From assembly GCF_002075345.1 (NCBI RefSeq), contig NZ_NAEW01000006.1:248001-312000 (forward strand): a stretch of DNA of 64,000 nucleotides, read 5' to 3'. This stretch comes from Citrobacter braakii (GTDB lineage: Bacteria > Pseudomonadota > Gammaproteobacteria > Enterobacterales > Enterobacteriaceae). A model generated the notes under the pieces. The model was not told where the DNA came from, did not search any database, and was given only the letters and a program-made list of their open reading frames with translations. Position 1 is the first letter of the stretch. The number at the start of each line of letters is the position of its first letter. Made by a program: the position numbers and the translations under genes. Shown here piece after piece: positions 49,425 to 57,886 of this stretch.

Positions 49425-50795
49425 TTACTCAGGAAGATCCGTCAGCGTATTTACGTCGAGCGGAATATTGCTCTTACCTTTGAAAGGATGCGCCACCTCT
49501 CCTTGGCCTGTCAGGTCACGATGCATTGTTGGTTTTGCAATTACCGTCTGCTTTTGTGCCGCAGGCTTCACAGACGGCGGCCTTTCCGCAGTAGTATCCA
49601 GTACAGAGGGTTCATGCAACGGTGTGGAGGCCTCTACTGCCGGAATAAACAATGGGTTAAACGCGATAAACCCACTAACACTGCTGCTTATCGCACTGTA
49701 GCCAATGGCTATCGGATGTGGGAATGTTTGTACCATTGAAACTCCCATACTGGAAACGCTGGTGACGGTTCCCGAAGCTCCGGGGGCAGAAGGTGTCATT
49801 GACTGCGCCAGTTGATACATAGATTTTTGCAGAGCAGCAAGCTGGGCCTGTAACGACTGCCCATTTTGGTTCTCTGGTGCAGAGCCACTGGAGCCTCCAC
49901 TGCTGCTACTGGCACCGACAGAGGGTTTAATTTTCACCAGTTCATTTTCAATATCCTGTGCTTGTTTTGATAATTCTACCAGCCTGGCAACCGTTGCCGA
50001 GCCCTGCATGCTAAATCCTTTATCAGACGTGATTGAAACATTAATACGTCTGGTATAATAGACATCTGTTACAAAAACAATACCCGGTTTTAGATCTCTA
50101 TATTGTGAATTACGCGAACGCAACCCATTAATTCTGGCGTTCATCACCTCTTGCAGATAATAAAGATCGTAAATATTATTAATTGATAATGAATGTCGAT
50201 ACTCACGATACTTTTGCAAAGCACGCCGCAGATCGATGCTGATCATTTCAGCATTAGGTACCGAATATGAGACAGTATAATTCGCTTTTCCTCCGGCCTC
50301 ACCAGTTATGCCCCATGCTCCTGTCGGAACATTGATACCTAAAGCCCCTTCAGTTGAGGACGCAAATGTAAAACCAGGAAATGCCACAACACCATTAATA
50401 CGCTTTTTGCTTTCGGGATAGGGGTAGAAAGGTTCAGGTATGCTCTTTCCTCCCTTGCCATCAGACATTGTTCCCGTCAGCGGCAATTCTATGACCTGCT
50501 GTTCATTACTCAGTTCTTTGCTCATATCTACGTGATCGTAGCGCAACGGTCTGATCATATAATACTCTGCAGGTAAGCGATTTATCGTTTTGTCGCCAGC
50601 AATCGGGACAATATAAATATCTCCGGGGAAGAAGCGTTCCCTTGGTGGATATAGCGGATAAATCCCCAACTGGCTGGTATTTTTTGACCACTCTTGCGCT
50701 ACCACTCCCGGTTTATTACTAGTACAACTCGCCGCCATCATTACGGCACCAGACATCAATACAAAATATAAACCCCGCGTAATTTTTATTTTCAT
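49425..50795 (-). CDS. Predicted outer-membrane lipoprotein of unknown function
   Basis: 456 aa. Lipoprotein signal with lipobox AASC (lipidated Cys24); threonine at +2 suggests the outer membrane. The N-terminal ~260 residues look globular and beta-rich (PGDIYIVPIAGD, VVAFPGFTFASSTEG). A short coiled coil (LSKQAQDIENELVKIK), a Ser/Gly-rich linker (ASSSSGGSSGS), a second coiled coil (LQAQLAALQKSMYQLAQ) and a long, probably disordered tail follow. The ATG follows GGGGGAAT. I do not recognise the family. It is monocistronic and sits at the end of yjiA where E. coli keeps restriction genes. Confidence 0.75.
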   Translation of the reverse strand: MKIKITRGLYFVLMSGAVMMAASCTSNKPGVVAQEWSKNTSQLGIYPLYPPRERFFPGDIYIVPIAGDKTINRLPAEYYMIRPLRYDHVDMSKELSNEQQVIELPLTGTMSDGKGGKSIPEPFYPYPESKKRINGVVAFPGFTFASSTEGALGINVPTGAWGITGEAGGKANYTVSYSVPNAEMISIDLRRALQKYREYRHSLSINNIYDLYYLQEVMNARINGLRSRNSQYRDLKPGIVFVTDVYYTRRINVSITSDKGFSMQGSATVARLVELSKQAQDIENELVKIKPSVGASSSSGGSSGSAPENQNGQSLQAQLAALQKSMYQLAQSMTPSAPGASGTVTSVSSMGVSMVQTFPHPIAIGYSAISSSVSGFIAFNPLFIPAVEASTPLHEPSVLDTTAERPPSVKPAAQKQTVIAKPTMHRDLTGQGEVAHPFKGKSNIPLDVNTLTDLPE

Positions 50796-50965
50796 TTCCG
50801 CATTCCCCCTACGACTCTAAGGTAAGGTTAAGCGTTGAATAAACCCTTTTATGTCATAAGATCGTCTTGTCTTATTCTGGTAAATCATTCGCAAGTGGTA
50901 TTTTTTAATGAGCAGGTTGAAAAAACATCTCAACCCGCTCCAGACATCTGTAAATTAGCAACGAT

Positions 50966-51130
50966 TCACTCCACCTGATCGCGTCGCAGCCCGACGTCCC
51001 GCAGCCGCTCATTACTCATCTGTTGCAATACGCGCCGCGTTTGCGCCCGTAACCGCCACCCCTTATATGCCCGCCAGATCAGAACAAACCCAATAAATGG
51101 CTGCTTTGCTTTATTCTCATGAAATTCCAT
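50966..51130 (-). CDS. yjiS: YjiS, DUF1127 small protein
   Basis: 54 aa, the same length as E. coli YjiS: MEFHENKAKQPFIGFVLIWR at the start and RRVLQQMSNERLRDVGLRRD near the end, the arginine-rich DUF1127 domain (LxxLSDxxLxDIGLxR pattern). The ATG at 51130 is preceded by GGGGAGGCAAGG. Other DUF1127 proteins take part in RNA and phosphate/carbon regulation in alpha-proteobacteria; the role here is unknown. Divergent from yjiR. Confidence 0.9.
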   Translation of the reverse strand: MEFHENKAKQPFIGFVLIWRAYKGWRLRAQTRRVLQQMSNERLRDVGLRRDQVE

Positions 51131-51215
51131 ACCTTGCCTCCCCGCCTTGTCTGAGGCTTTATCTTCACGGATTTGGCCCTAAGCAATACAGACTCACAAA
51201 GTACTTTTATTTAAC

Positions 51216-51286
51216 ATACAGATTGGTTAAAAAGAGTTCTGCATCGCTTTTTTCACGCCAATCTGTACTGGTTTTTTAATCTGTAT
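51216..51286. promoter_or_regulatory. Repeat cluster upstream of yjiR, candidate autoregulatory operator
   Basis: AATCTGTA occurs as a direct repeat at 51260-51267 and 51278-51285 (18-base period), and its inverse ATACAGATT lies at 51216-51224. MocR-type regulators commonly bind direct repeats at their own promoter. It ends 22 bases before the yjiR ATG. Confidence 0.65.
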
Positions 51287-51307
51287 GATACCCATGAGGG
51301 ATACAGC

Positions 51308-52720
51308 ATGACGCGTTATCAACATCTGGCCAATCTGCTGGCCGAACGCATTGAGCAGGGGTTGTATCGCCATGGCGAAAAACTGCCTTCGGTACGTAAC
51401 CTGAGTCAGGAGCACGGGGTCAGTATCAGCACCGTCCAGCAGGCGTATCAGATGCTGGAACAGCGGCAACTGATCACCCCGCAGCCGCGTTCCGGTTATT
51501 TTGTCGCGCCGCAAAAAGCGCTGCCGCCCGTACCGCCGATGTCACGCCCGGTGCAGCGTCCGGTCGAGATAACGCAGTGGGATCTGGTGCTGGATATGCT
51601 AAAAGGGCATAGCGATAAATCTGTGATCCCCTTCAGCAGCGGCGCACCAGATGTCAGTCAACCGAGCCTGAAACCGCTCTGGCGCGAACTCAGCCGCGTA
51701 GTGCAGTATAACCTGAAGGCAGTGCTGGGGTACGACAAGCTTCCCGGCAGCCAGGATCTGCGCCAGCAGATCGCCCGTCTGATGCTGGACAGCGGTTCAC
51801 TCCTCAACGCCGATGATATTGTGATAACCAACGGGAGCCAGAGCGGAATGTCGCTGGCGCTGCTGGCGGTTTGTCAGCCAGGGGACATTGTCGCCGTTGA
51901 ATCCCCCACCTACTACGGCACAATGCAGCTACTGCGCGGCCTGGGGATCAAGGTGATTGAGATCCCAACCGATCCGGATACCGGGATCAGCATTGAAGCG
52001 CTGGAGCTGGCGCTGGATCAGTGGCCGATCAAAGGCGTGCTGCTGGTTCCCAACTGCAACAACCCTCTCGGGTTCATTATGCCGGATGCGCGTAAGCGGG
52101 CGGTGCTCGCCCTCGCCCAGCGTCACGACATCGTCATTTTTGAAGATGATGTGTATGGCGAACTGGCCACAGAGTATCCGCGCCCGCGTACGATCCACTC
52201 CTGGGACAGTGACGGCCGGGTAATACTCTGCAGTTCGTTTACCAAATCCGTAGCCCCCGGACTGCGCGTGGGTTGGGTGGTTCCCGGTCGCTATTACAAC
52301 AAACTGCTACATATGAAGTACGCCGTCATTGGTACTAACGTTCCCGCTACGCAGTTGGCAGCAGCCTCCTTTGTGCGCGAAGGTCATTACCATCGGCATA
52401 TCCGGCGTATGCGCCAGATTTATCAGCGTAATATGGAGATCTACACCTGCTGGGTACGGGAATATTTTCCCTGCGGGATCTGCGTCACCCGACCGAAAGG
52501 CGGCTTTATGCTGTGGGTCGAGCTGCCGCTCCAGGTCGATATGGTCTGCGTCGCTAAGCAGCTCTGTCGCCTGAAAATCCAGGTCGCACCGGGATCGCTG
52601 TTCTCCGCTTCCGGAAAGTATCGCAACTGCGTACGCATCAACTGCGCGTTACCGCCAAACGAGAAGCATCAGGAAGTGATGCAAAAGCTCGGCGAGGCGG
52701 TAAAGATGGCGATAGAGTAA
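51308..52720 (+). CDS. yjiR: YjiR, MocR/PdxR-family transcription regulator
   Basis: 470 aa, the E. coli length. An N-terminal GntR winged helix (LPSVRNLSQEHGVSISTVQQAYQML, about 26-50; quoted in parts) is fused to a fold-type I aminotransferase domain. The PLP lysine lies in SSFTKSVAPGLRVGW near residue 313, and the phosphate/aspartate region reads CNNPLGFIMP and FEDDVYGEL. Ligand and target genes are unknown. The ATG is preceded by ATGAGGGATAC; candidate binding repeats lie just upstream. Confidence 0.93.
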   Translation: MTRYQHLANLLAERIEQGLYRHGEKLPSVRNLSQEHGVSISTVQQAYQMLEQRQLITPQPRSGYFVAPQKALPPVPPMSRPVQRPVEITQWDLVLDMLKGHSDKSVIPFSSGAPDVSQPSLKPLWRELSRVVQYNLKAVLGYDKLPGSQDLRQQIARLMLDSGSLLNADDIVITNGSQSGMSLALLAVCQPGDIVAVESPTYYGTMQLLRGLGIKVIEIPTDPDTGISIEALELALDQWPIKGVLLVPNCNNPLGFIMPDARKRAVLALAQRHDIVIFEDDVYGELATEYPRPRTIHSWDSDGRVILCSSFTKSVAPGLRVGWVVPGRYYNKLLHMKYAVIGTNVPATQLAAASFVREGHYHRHIRRMRQIYQRNMEIYTCWVREYFPCGICVTRPKGGFMLWVELPLQVDMVCVAKQLCRLKIQVAPGSLFSASGKYRNCVRINCALPPNEKHQEVMQKLGEAVKMAIE

Positions 52721-52771
52721 ACCGGACCGCCCGGTGATTTCGGCCAGACGATTATGCGATTTAACTCATAT

Positions 52772-53263
52772 CTAATGACTTAAACCCTGAATATCTTCTG
52801 CGGAAAGCCGGGTAATTTTTTGTACCGTGCAGATATCAATACCGTCTGCCAGCATGGTGTGGGCAATACGGAGCGCCTCATCAAGTCGCCCTTCTATAAG
52901 CCCTTCTTGTCGCCCTTCCTGTACCCCTTCCAGCCTGCCTTTTTGTAGCCCTGCCTCATGCAATCTGTCGGCGATCGTCATCAAGTGCTCCTTATGCTGC
53001 GGTGAACGTTCGGCAACCTCACGAATAAACTCACTGAATCGAGGTGCATCGCCAGTTCGTAAAATATAATTAAACAGCGTCTTTATCTGGCTGTCATTAG
53101 TCAGTCCGGTAAGTAGCAGGGAAACAATTTTCTCGACCAGCCCCATAAGTTCGCGCAGCGAAGCGGGAAGATGTATTTGTAGAAAATCCCGAGCTGTCTC
53201 AGGGTGGCGCAAAAACGTTTTAAAGACCGCATCATGCGGGGTGGAAGTCGGTACTTTGTTCAT
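52772..53263 (-). CDS. Rpn-family protein lacking the nuclease core (in-frame internal deletion)
   Basis: 163 aa, against roughly 290-310 for Rpn recombination-promoting nucleases (PF04754). Residues 1-39 match the Rpn N-terminus ([25 protein letters not shown]). At 39/40 ([10 protein letters not shown]) the protein jumps to the C-terminal part ([49 protein letters not shown]) and the glycine/glutamate repeat segment ([18 protein letters not shown]). The ~130-residue block with the PD-(D/E)XK catalytic residues is absent, yet the frame is intact. What remains resembles the short RpnS inhibitor form. It stands at the rpnD (yjiP) position of E. coli, next to yjiR. Confidence 0.85.
   Translation of the reverse strand: MNKVPTSTPHDAVFKTFLRHPETARDFLQIHLPASLRELMGLVEKIVSLLLTGLTNDSQIKTLFNYILRTGDAPRFSEFIREVAERSPQHKEHLMTIADRLHEAGLQKGRLEGVQEGRQEGLIEGRLDEALRIAHTMLADGIDICTVQKITRLSAEDIQGLSH
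52880..52948 (-). repeat. Short in-gene repeats coding EG-rich helix in the rpn remnant
   Basis: Imperfect 12-base units (patterns such as GGGCGACAAGAAGG and GGAAGGGTACAGGAAGG) encode the [22 protein letters not shown] segment. This is the hypervariable part of Rpn proteins, prone to expansion and contraction. Confidence 0.6.
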
Positions 53264-53493
53264 GGCGATCCATCACCTGGAAATAAGATGCCGTGACTGT
53301 AGCGCTGGTAAACCACACCCTCACCTGTAACTTTCTCTCTTTGCGAGGCGATTTCCGGGATAAAAACGCCCCTTTGTAACGTCTGCATTTGTCTGGAACG
53401 CATCACGCAAAATCACGACTTCAATGCACATTCCCGCTTTTTCACCGCAGGGCCTGTGCTATAACAAGTCATCACTTTCATGGAGGACACTAT

Positions 53494-54309
53494 GTGACGC
53501 ATACCCGGGATATTCCACAATCGTTCTGGCGTGATGAGCAACTGCCGTGGCTGGAGCTTCGCAGCACCTGGCAAAGTCAGCAGGCCTATAAGCGCCATCA
53601 CCACTCTCAGCTCTCGATTGGGGCAATTCTCGAGGGAGGAACCTGCTGCCTGTGCGATGACAAGGAATACCATCTGAAGGTGGGCGATCTCATTGTGATC
53701 CCACCACTGGCACCTCACAGCTGTAATCCCGTCAACGGGGAATTTCGCAGCTATCACATGCTTTATCTTGATGCCCGGTGGTGTCTTACCCATCTGCCTG
53801 CGCAGAACAGCAATCAACGGCTTAGCACGTGCACTCCTGTTATCCGCGATCCGCAATTATTCCAGTGCTACATGCACCTTGTGGCGCTCATGCCGCAACG
53901 GCAAACGACGCAGATAACTGATGCCGCACAAGCATTGCTGCGCTCGCTGCCATTGCAGTCGATAACACCGGAAAACCTAAGCGTCACCAGCCAGTATCTG
54001 CGCGAGCGGTTGCAGTCCAGTCTGCACTCCCCACCCTCGCTGGATGAGCTGGCAGATGAGTGTCACATGCGTAAAGAGACGCTGATTCGGACCTTTAAGC
54101 AGGACACCGGGCTGACGCCGGGAAATTATCTGAACATCATGCGGATTGACTATGCCCGTCAGCGGCTACGGGCCGGGGACGAGATTGTCGATGTCGGCTA
54201 TCAGAGCGGGTTTGCCGACCAGAGCCATTTCCATCGCACCTTTGTTCGCTACACAGCAGCCACACCGCGCCAGTACGCACTGGGACGATCAATATCAGAC
54301 AATAATTAG
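53494..54309 (+). CDS. AraC-family transcription regulator
   Basis: 271 aa from the GTG at 53494 (MTHTRDIPQSFWRDEQ), behind TGGAGGACACTAT; the overlapping ATG at 53492 reads straight into a stop, and the longer frame to 53389 lacks a ribosome site. An N-terminal cupin domain (HHHSQLSIGAILEGG, GDLIVIPPLAPHSC) binds the effector; the C-terminal double HTH reads LDELADECHMRKETLIRTFK and IVDVGYQSGFADQSHFHRTF. It lies 48 bases upstream of a LysE exporter, its likely target. Confidence 0.9.
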   Translation: MTHTRDIPQSFWRDEQLPWLELRSTWQSQQAYKRHHHSQLSIGAILEGGTCCLCDDKEYHLKVGDLIVIPPLAPHSCNPVNGEFRSYHMLYLDARWCLTHLPAQNSNQRLSTCTPVIRDPQLFQCYMHLVALMPQRQTTQITDAAQALLRSLPLQSITPENLSVTSQYLRERLQSSLHSPPSLDELADECHMRKETLIRTFKQDTGLTPGNYLNIMRIDYARQRLRAGDEIVDVGYQSGFADQSHFHRTFVRYTAATPRQYALGRSISDNN

Positions 54310-54357
54310 CGTTGCGTCAGGCGTACGCTGATCTCTGATTCATTTTCTGAGGTCGCT

Positions 54358-55008
54358 ATGTCGCTGCTTGCTGAACTTTTTCCGTCTGCTTTTCCCGCGC
54401 TGGCGCTGGCGCATTTTGTTGCACTACTCAGCCCAGGGCCGGACTTCTTTTTACTGGTCGGTTACGCCGTACGTTACCGGATGCGCGGCAGCGCCGGACT
54501 GTGCGTGGGGATCGCCATTGGCAACGGGCTGTATATTCTGCTGGCGATTATTGGTTGGGGGATTCTGCGCCAGCTTCCCCTGCTGTTTACGGTTATTGAG
54601 CTGCTGGGCGCGCTCTATTTATTATGGATTGGCAGCCTGCTTATACGCAGCCGCCCGCAAACCCTGACCGGAGCAGACGCCCAGTCTACCTGTCCAGGAT
54701 TTGGTAAACAGCTGCTGCTGGGATTAGGTTCATCGCTGCTCAACCCAAAAAATGCGCTGTTCTATCTGGCGCTGATGACCGCCCTGCTCGGCCCGTCGGT
54801 GACGCTGCTGCAACAAACCATGAGCGGGATCTGGATGACCAGCGTGGTGTTGTTCTGGGATCTGCTGATCGTGATGTTCATCGGCTTACCGCAGATCCAG
54901 CGACGGTTAACCAGAAGGATATTGTGGATCGAGCGTATCGCCGGCGGCGTATTGATCATCTTCGGCAGTGCGATCGCGCTGCGGTTTCTGCAGAGCGTCA
55001 CTTTCTGA
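54358..55008 (+). CDS. LysE/RhtB-family amino acid exporter
   Basis: 216 aa, six predicted membrane segments. The family hallmark LLSPGPDFFLLVGYAV lies near 22-37, and GLGSSLLNPKNALFYLAL near 120-137. Predicted to export an amino acid or a derivative; the substrate is not deducible. The ATG follows TTCTGAGGTCG. Paired with the AraC-type gene just upstream, a common arrangement for this family. Confidence 0.92.
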   Translation: MSLLAELFPSAFPALALAHFVALLSPGPDFFLLVGYAVRYRMRGSAGLCVGIAIGNGLYILLAIIGWGILRQLPLLFTVIELLGALYLLWIGSLLIRSRPQTLTGADAQSTCPGFGKQLLLGLGSSLLNPKNALFYLALMTALLGPSVTLLQQTMSGIWMTSVVLFWDLLIVMFIGLPQIQRRLTRRILWIERIAGGVLIIFGSAIALRFLQSVTF

Positions 55009-55331
55009 TAAGCGTGACGATTTTCTGCAAATAAAGCGGATAAACTCGTTTAATTAATATCCAATCCGCATTACACTTTGGGTGGCTATTATCCATTCAA
55101 CCAATTCTTCCCGAGGTGCGATGTGCTGATTGTTACCTGTAATCGTTACGTTTTCTGACTCGAGTCTGAAAACGTTTCTCCTGTTTGCGCCTCGCGCAGG
55201 CAGCGTTTTTGATTACATGAAATTCAGTACATTTGCAGTCTGCTTTTTTCTGTCATCGGTCTGACGTCTCAAAGACGGTATTGAATTTCGCTATTCCCGT
55301 TGAGGGTTTTCTCCCGAAAAGGAGCTGTTTT
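55009..55331. other. mdtM upstream region
   Basis: 323 bases with no gene. It holds a 28-base near-perfect palindrome (55148-55175) and AT-rich flanks suited to an H-NS-type or activator-dependent promoter. The mdtM reading frame is open back to 55233, but the family start is at 55332. Confidence 0.6.
55148..55175. promoter_or_regulatory. 28-base palindrome in the mdtM leader
   Basis: Outer arms ACGTTTTC and GAAAACGT and inner core GACTCGAGTC are both perfect; only the single T on each side between them fails to pair. It is either a large operator or a strong RNA hairpin about 157 bases upstream of the mdtM ATG. Confidence 0.75.
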
Positions 55332-56573
55332 ATGCAACGGATTCTCGCGTTTTTCTCCCAACGCACCACGACGCTATTTTTTCCTGTCGCGTTGATTTTA
55401 TATGACTTCGCCGCTTATCTGTCGACGGACCTGATCCAGCCAGGCATCATCAATGTGGTGCGTGATTTCAACGCCGACGTCAGCCTGGCCCCCGCTGCGG
55501 TGAGCCTCTATCTGGCTGGCGGCATGGCGCTGCAATGGCTGCTGGGACCGCTCTCCGACCGGATTGGCCGTCGACCGGTGCTGATTGCGGGGGCGTTAAT
55601 CTTTACGCTCGCCTGCGCTGCCACGCTATTGACCACCTCAATGACGCAATTTCTGGTCGCCCGATTTGTACAGGGCACCAGCATCTGCTTTATCGCTACC
55701 GTTGGCTATGTCACGGTGCAGGAGGCGTTTGGGCAAACGAAGGCCATTAAGTTAATGGCGATAATCACCTCCATTGTGCTGGTTGCGCCAGTTATCGGCC
55801 CGCTCTCCGGCGCAGCGCTGATGCACTTTGTACACTGGAAGGTCCTGTTCGCCATTATCGCCGCCATGGGGCTTATCGCCCTGATAGGGCTAGCGTTAGC
55901 AATGCCGGAAACCGTTAAGCGCGGCGCGGTGCCGTTCAGTGCACGCGGCGTACTGCGTGATTTCCGCGACGTTTTCCGTAACCGGGTGTTCTTGTTTGGC
56001 GCAGCCACGCTGTCGCTAAGCTATATCCCGATGATGAGCTGGGTGGCGGTCTCGCCGGTGATCCTGATCGACGCTGGCGGTATGAGCACATCAGAGTTCG
56101 CCTGGGCGCAGGCACCGGTGTTTGGCGCGGTGATCGTCGCCAATATGGTGGTTGTTCGTTTTGTGAAGGATCCAACCCAGCCACGCTTTATCTGGCGGGC
56201 GGCCCCCATTCAACTGAGCGGACTGGCGGTGCTGATTGTCGGCAATTTGCTGTGGCCGCACGTCTGGCTGTGGTCGGTGCTGGGAACCAGCCTGTATGCG
56301 TTTGGCATTGGTATGATCTTTCCGACGCTGTTCCGCTTTACGCTGTTTTCCAACAACTTACCGAAGGGTACGGTCTCGGCGTCGCTGAATATGGTCATCC
56401 TGACGGTGATGGCGGTTTCTGTCGAAATCGGACGTTGGCTGTGGTTTAACGGCGGCAGGATTTCGTTTCATCTGCTGGCGGTTGCGGCGGGTATTGCTGT
56501 CGTCTTTACCCTGGCAGGCTTACTGAAGCGGGTTCGCCAGCATGAAACAACAACGTTAGCCACTGAAAACTAA
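55332..56573 (+). CDS. mdtM: Multidrug efflux protein MdtM
   Basis: MFS (DHA1) proton antiporter exporting quaternary ammonium compounds, chloramphenicol and bile salts; in E. coli it also helps alkaline pH tolerance. 413 aa from the ATG at 55332 ([10 protein letters not shown]), behind AAAAGGAGC. Twelve membrane segments; the MFS motif A is [13 protein letters not shown] near 75-87, and motif [11 protein letters not shown] near 156-165 marks an antiporter. Highly similar to E. coli MdtM except at the termini. Confidence 0.95.
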   Translation: MQRILAFFSQRTTTLFFPVALILYDFAAYLSTDLIQPGIINVVRDFNADVSLAPAAVSLYLAGGMALQWLLGPLSDRIGRRPVLIAGALIFTLACAATLLTTSMTQFLVARFVQGTSICFIATVGYVTVQEAFGQTKAIKLMAIITSIVLVAPVIGPLSGAALMHFVHWKVLFAIIAAMGLIALIGLALAMPETVKRGAVPFSARGVLRDFRDVFRNRVFLFGAATLSLSYIPMMSWVAVSPVILIDAGGMSTSEFAWAQAPVFGAVIVANMVVVRFVKDPTQPRFIWRAAPIQLSGLAVLIVGNLLWPHVWLWSVLGTSLYAFGIGMIFPTLFRFTLFSNNLPKGTVSASLNMVILTVMAVSVEIGRWLWFNGGRISFHLLAVAAGIAVVFTLAGLLKRVRQHETTTLATEN

Positions 56574-56575
56574 CC

Positions 56576-56652
56576 TGCCGGATGGCACTGACGCTTATCC
56601 GGCCTATGTCGTAGTGATAGGCCGGATAGGGCGCTTGCGCCGCATCCGGCAA
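56576..56652. repeat. BIME between mdtM and the MetC-like gene
   Basis: TGCCGGATGGCACTGACGCTTATCCGG and its inverted partner GGCCGGATAGGGCGCTTGCGCCGCATCCGGCA (patterns split here) form a REP pair between convergent genes. Confidence 0.88.
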
Positions 56653-56665
56653 CCATCACATTATC

Positions 56666-57856
56666 TTAAGCAATGCGCGCAAACCCTGCTTCCAGATCGG
56701 CAATCAGGTCGCCAATATCCTCAAGGCCAATATGCACCCTGACCAGTGTGCCGCTGAAATCTACCTCTCCGGCTGGGCGAATGCTGTTCAGCTCTTCTGG
56801 CTGATTCGCCAGAATAAGCGACTCAAATCCGCCCCACGAATAGGCCATATGGAACAGCGAGAAGTTATCGAGGAAATTCGCCATCTGCTCGTCGGTCAGT
56901 CTCTTTTTCAGCACAAACGAGAACAGGCCTGAGCTTCCGGCAAAGTCACGCTGAAAATACTCGTGTCCCGGACATTCCGGTAATGCCGGATGATTCACCC
57001 GCGCCACTTCCGGCCTTGCCGACAGCCAGCGGGCAATATGGATGCTGCTCTCCTGATGCTGCTTAAGACGTACCGCCAGGGTACGCAATCCACGGCTGCC
57101 GTTGTAGGCCGTATCGGCATCCAGCGTTTGCCCCATCAAATAGGAGTTCTCGCGCAGACGATCCCAACAACGCGCGTTGGACACCGCCGTGCCCAGCATG
57201 CCGTCCGAATGACCGATGGTGTACTTCGTTCCCGCCTGAATGGAAATATCCACGCCATATTCCAGCGCTTTGAACAGCACACCCGCCGCCCAGGTGTTGT
57301 CGATCATAATGACAATCTCCGGATTAACCGCGCGGATAGCTTTCACCATCCCCGGTACATCCTGGACTTCCATGGTGATCGAACTTGGCGATTCGAGGAA
57401 TACAACTTTCGTTTCCGGACGCAGAAGATCAACGATACCAGCACCAATCAACGGATCGTAATACGTTGTTTCCACATTGAATTTACTCAGGATCTTATTG
57501 CAAAAATCCTGAGTTGGCTCGTAGGCCGCGCCCGTCATCAAAATATGATCGCCACCCTGAACAAACGCCAGAATCGCATTGGTCACCGCCGCAGCGCCAC
57601 ACGGGTATAGCGCGCAGCCAACGCCGCCTTCCAGTTCGCTCATTGCCTTCTGGAAGGCAAAGTGGGTGTAGGTTCCGCGGCGACCATAAAACAGCTCGCC
57701 ATTTGCGCGATTGGCGGTGGCGAATTTTTTGTCTTTCACGGTATCAAACACCAGCGAAGAAGCGCGCTGGATAACCGGATTCACCGCTCCCTGGGTGTAG
57801 CGTTTGTCGCGACCCGCAACAACCAATTGCGTCTCAAGCTTCATTGCGTCTTTCAT
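56666..57856 (-). CDS. Cystathionine beta-lyase-like PLP enzyme (MetC paralogue)
   Basis: Predicted C-S lyase acting on cystathionine, cystine or a cysteine S-conjugate, releasing pyruvate, ammonia and a thiol. 396 aa, near the MetC length, and similar to E. coli MetC throughout: [24 protein letters not shown], the PLP lysine in [15 protein letters not shown] near 210, and the C-terminal HIGLED. The ATG follows CAGGAGATG. It lies next to a transporter and a divergent LysR gene, which suggests a peripheral catabolic or scavenging role rather than methionine synthesis, whose metC is elsewhere in enterobacteria. Confidence 0.88.
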   Translation of the reverse strand: MKDAMKLETQLVVAGRDKRYTQGAVNPVIQRASSLVFDTVKDKKFATANRANGELFYGRRGTYTHFAFQKAMSELEGGVGCALYPCGAAAVTNAILAFVQGGDHILMTGAAYEPTQDFCNKILSKFNVETTYYDPLIGAGIVDLLRPETKVVFLESPSSITMEVQDVPGMVKAIRAVNPEIVIMIDNTWAAGVLFKALEYGVDISIQAGTKYTIGHSDGMLGTAVSNARCWDRLRENSYLMGQTLDADTAYNGSRGLRTLAVRLKQHQESSIHIARWLSARPEVARVNHPALPECPGHEYFQRDFAGSSGLFSFVLKKRLTDEQMANFLDNFSLFHMAYSWGGFESLILANQPEELNSIRPAGEVDFSGTLVRVHIGLEDIGDLIADLEAGFARIA

Positions 57857-57886
57857 AACATCTCCTGTTCTTAATCCGTGTGAAAC

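Noticed and set aside
52772-53263. Reading the rpn gene as a complete small transposase-related protein
   Set aside because: Both ends match full-length Rpn proteins, so an internal deletion explains it better than a separate small family.
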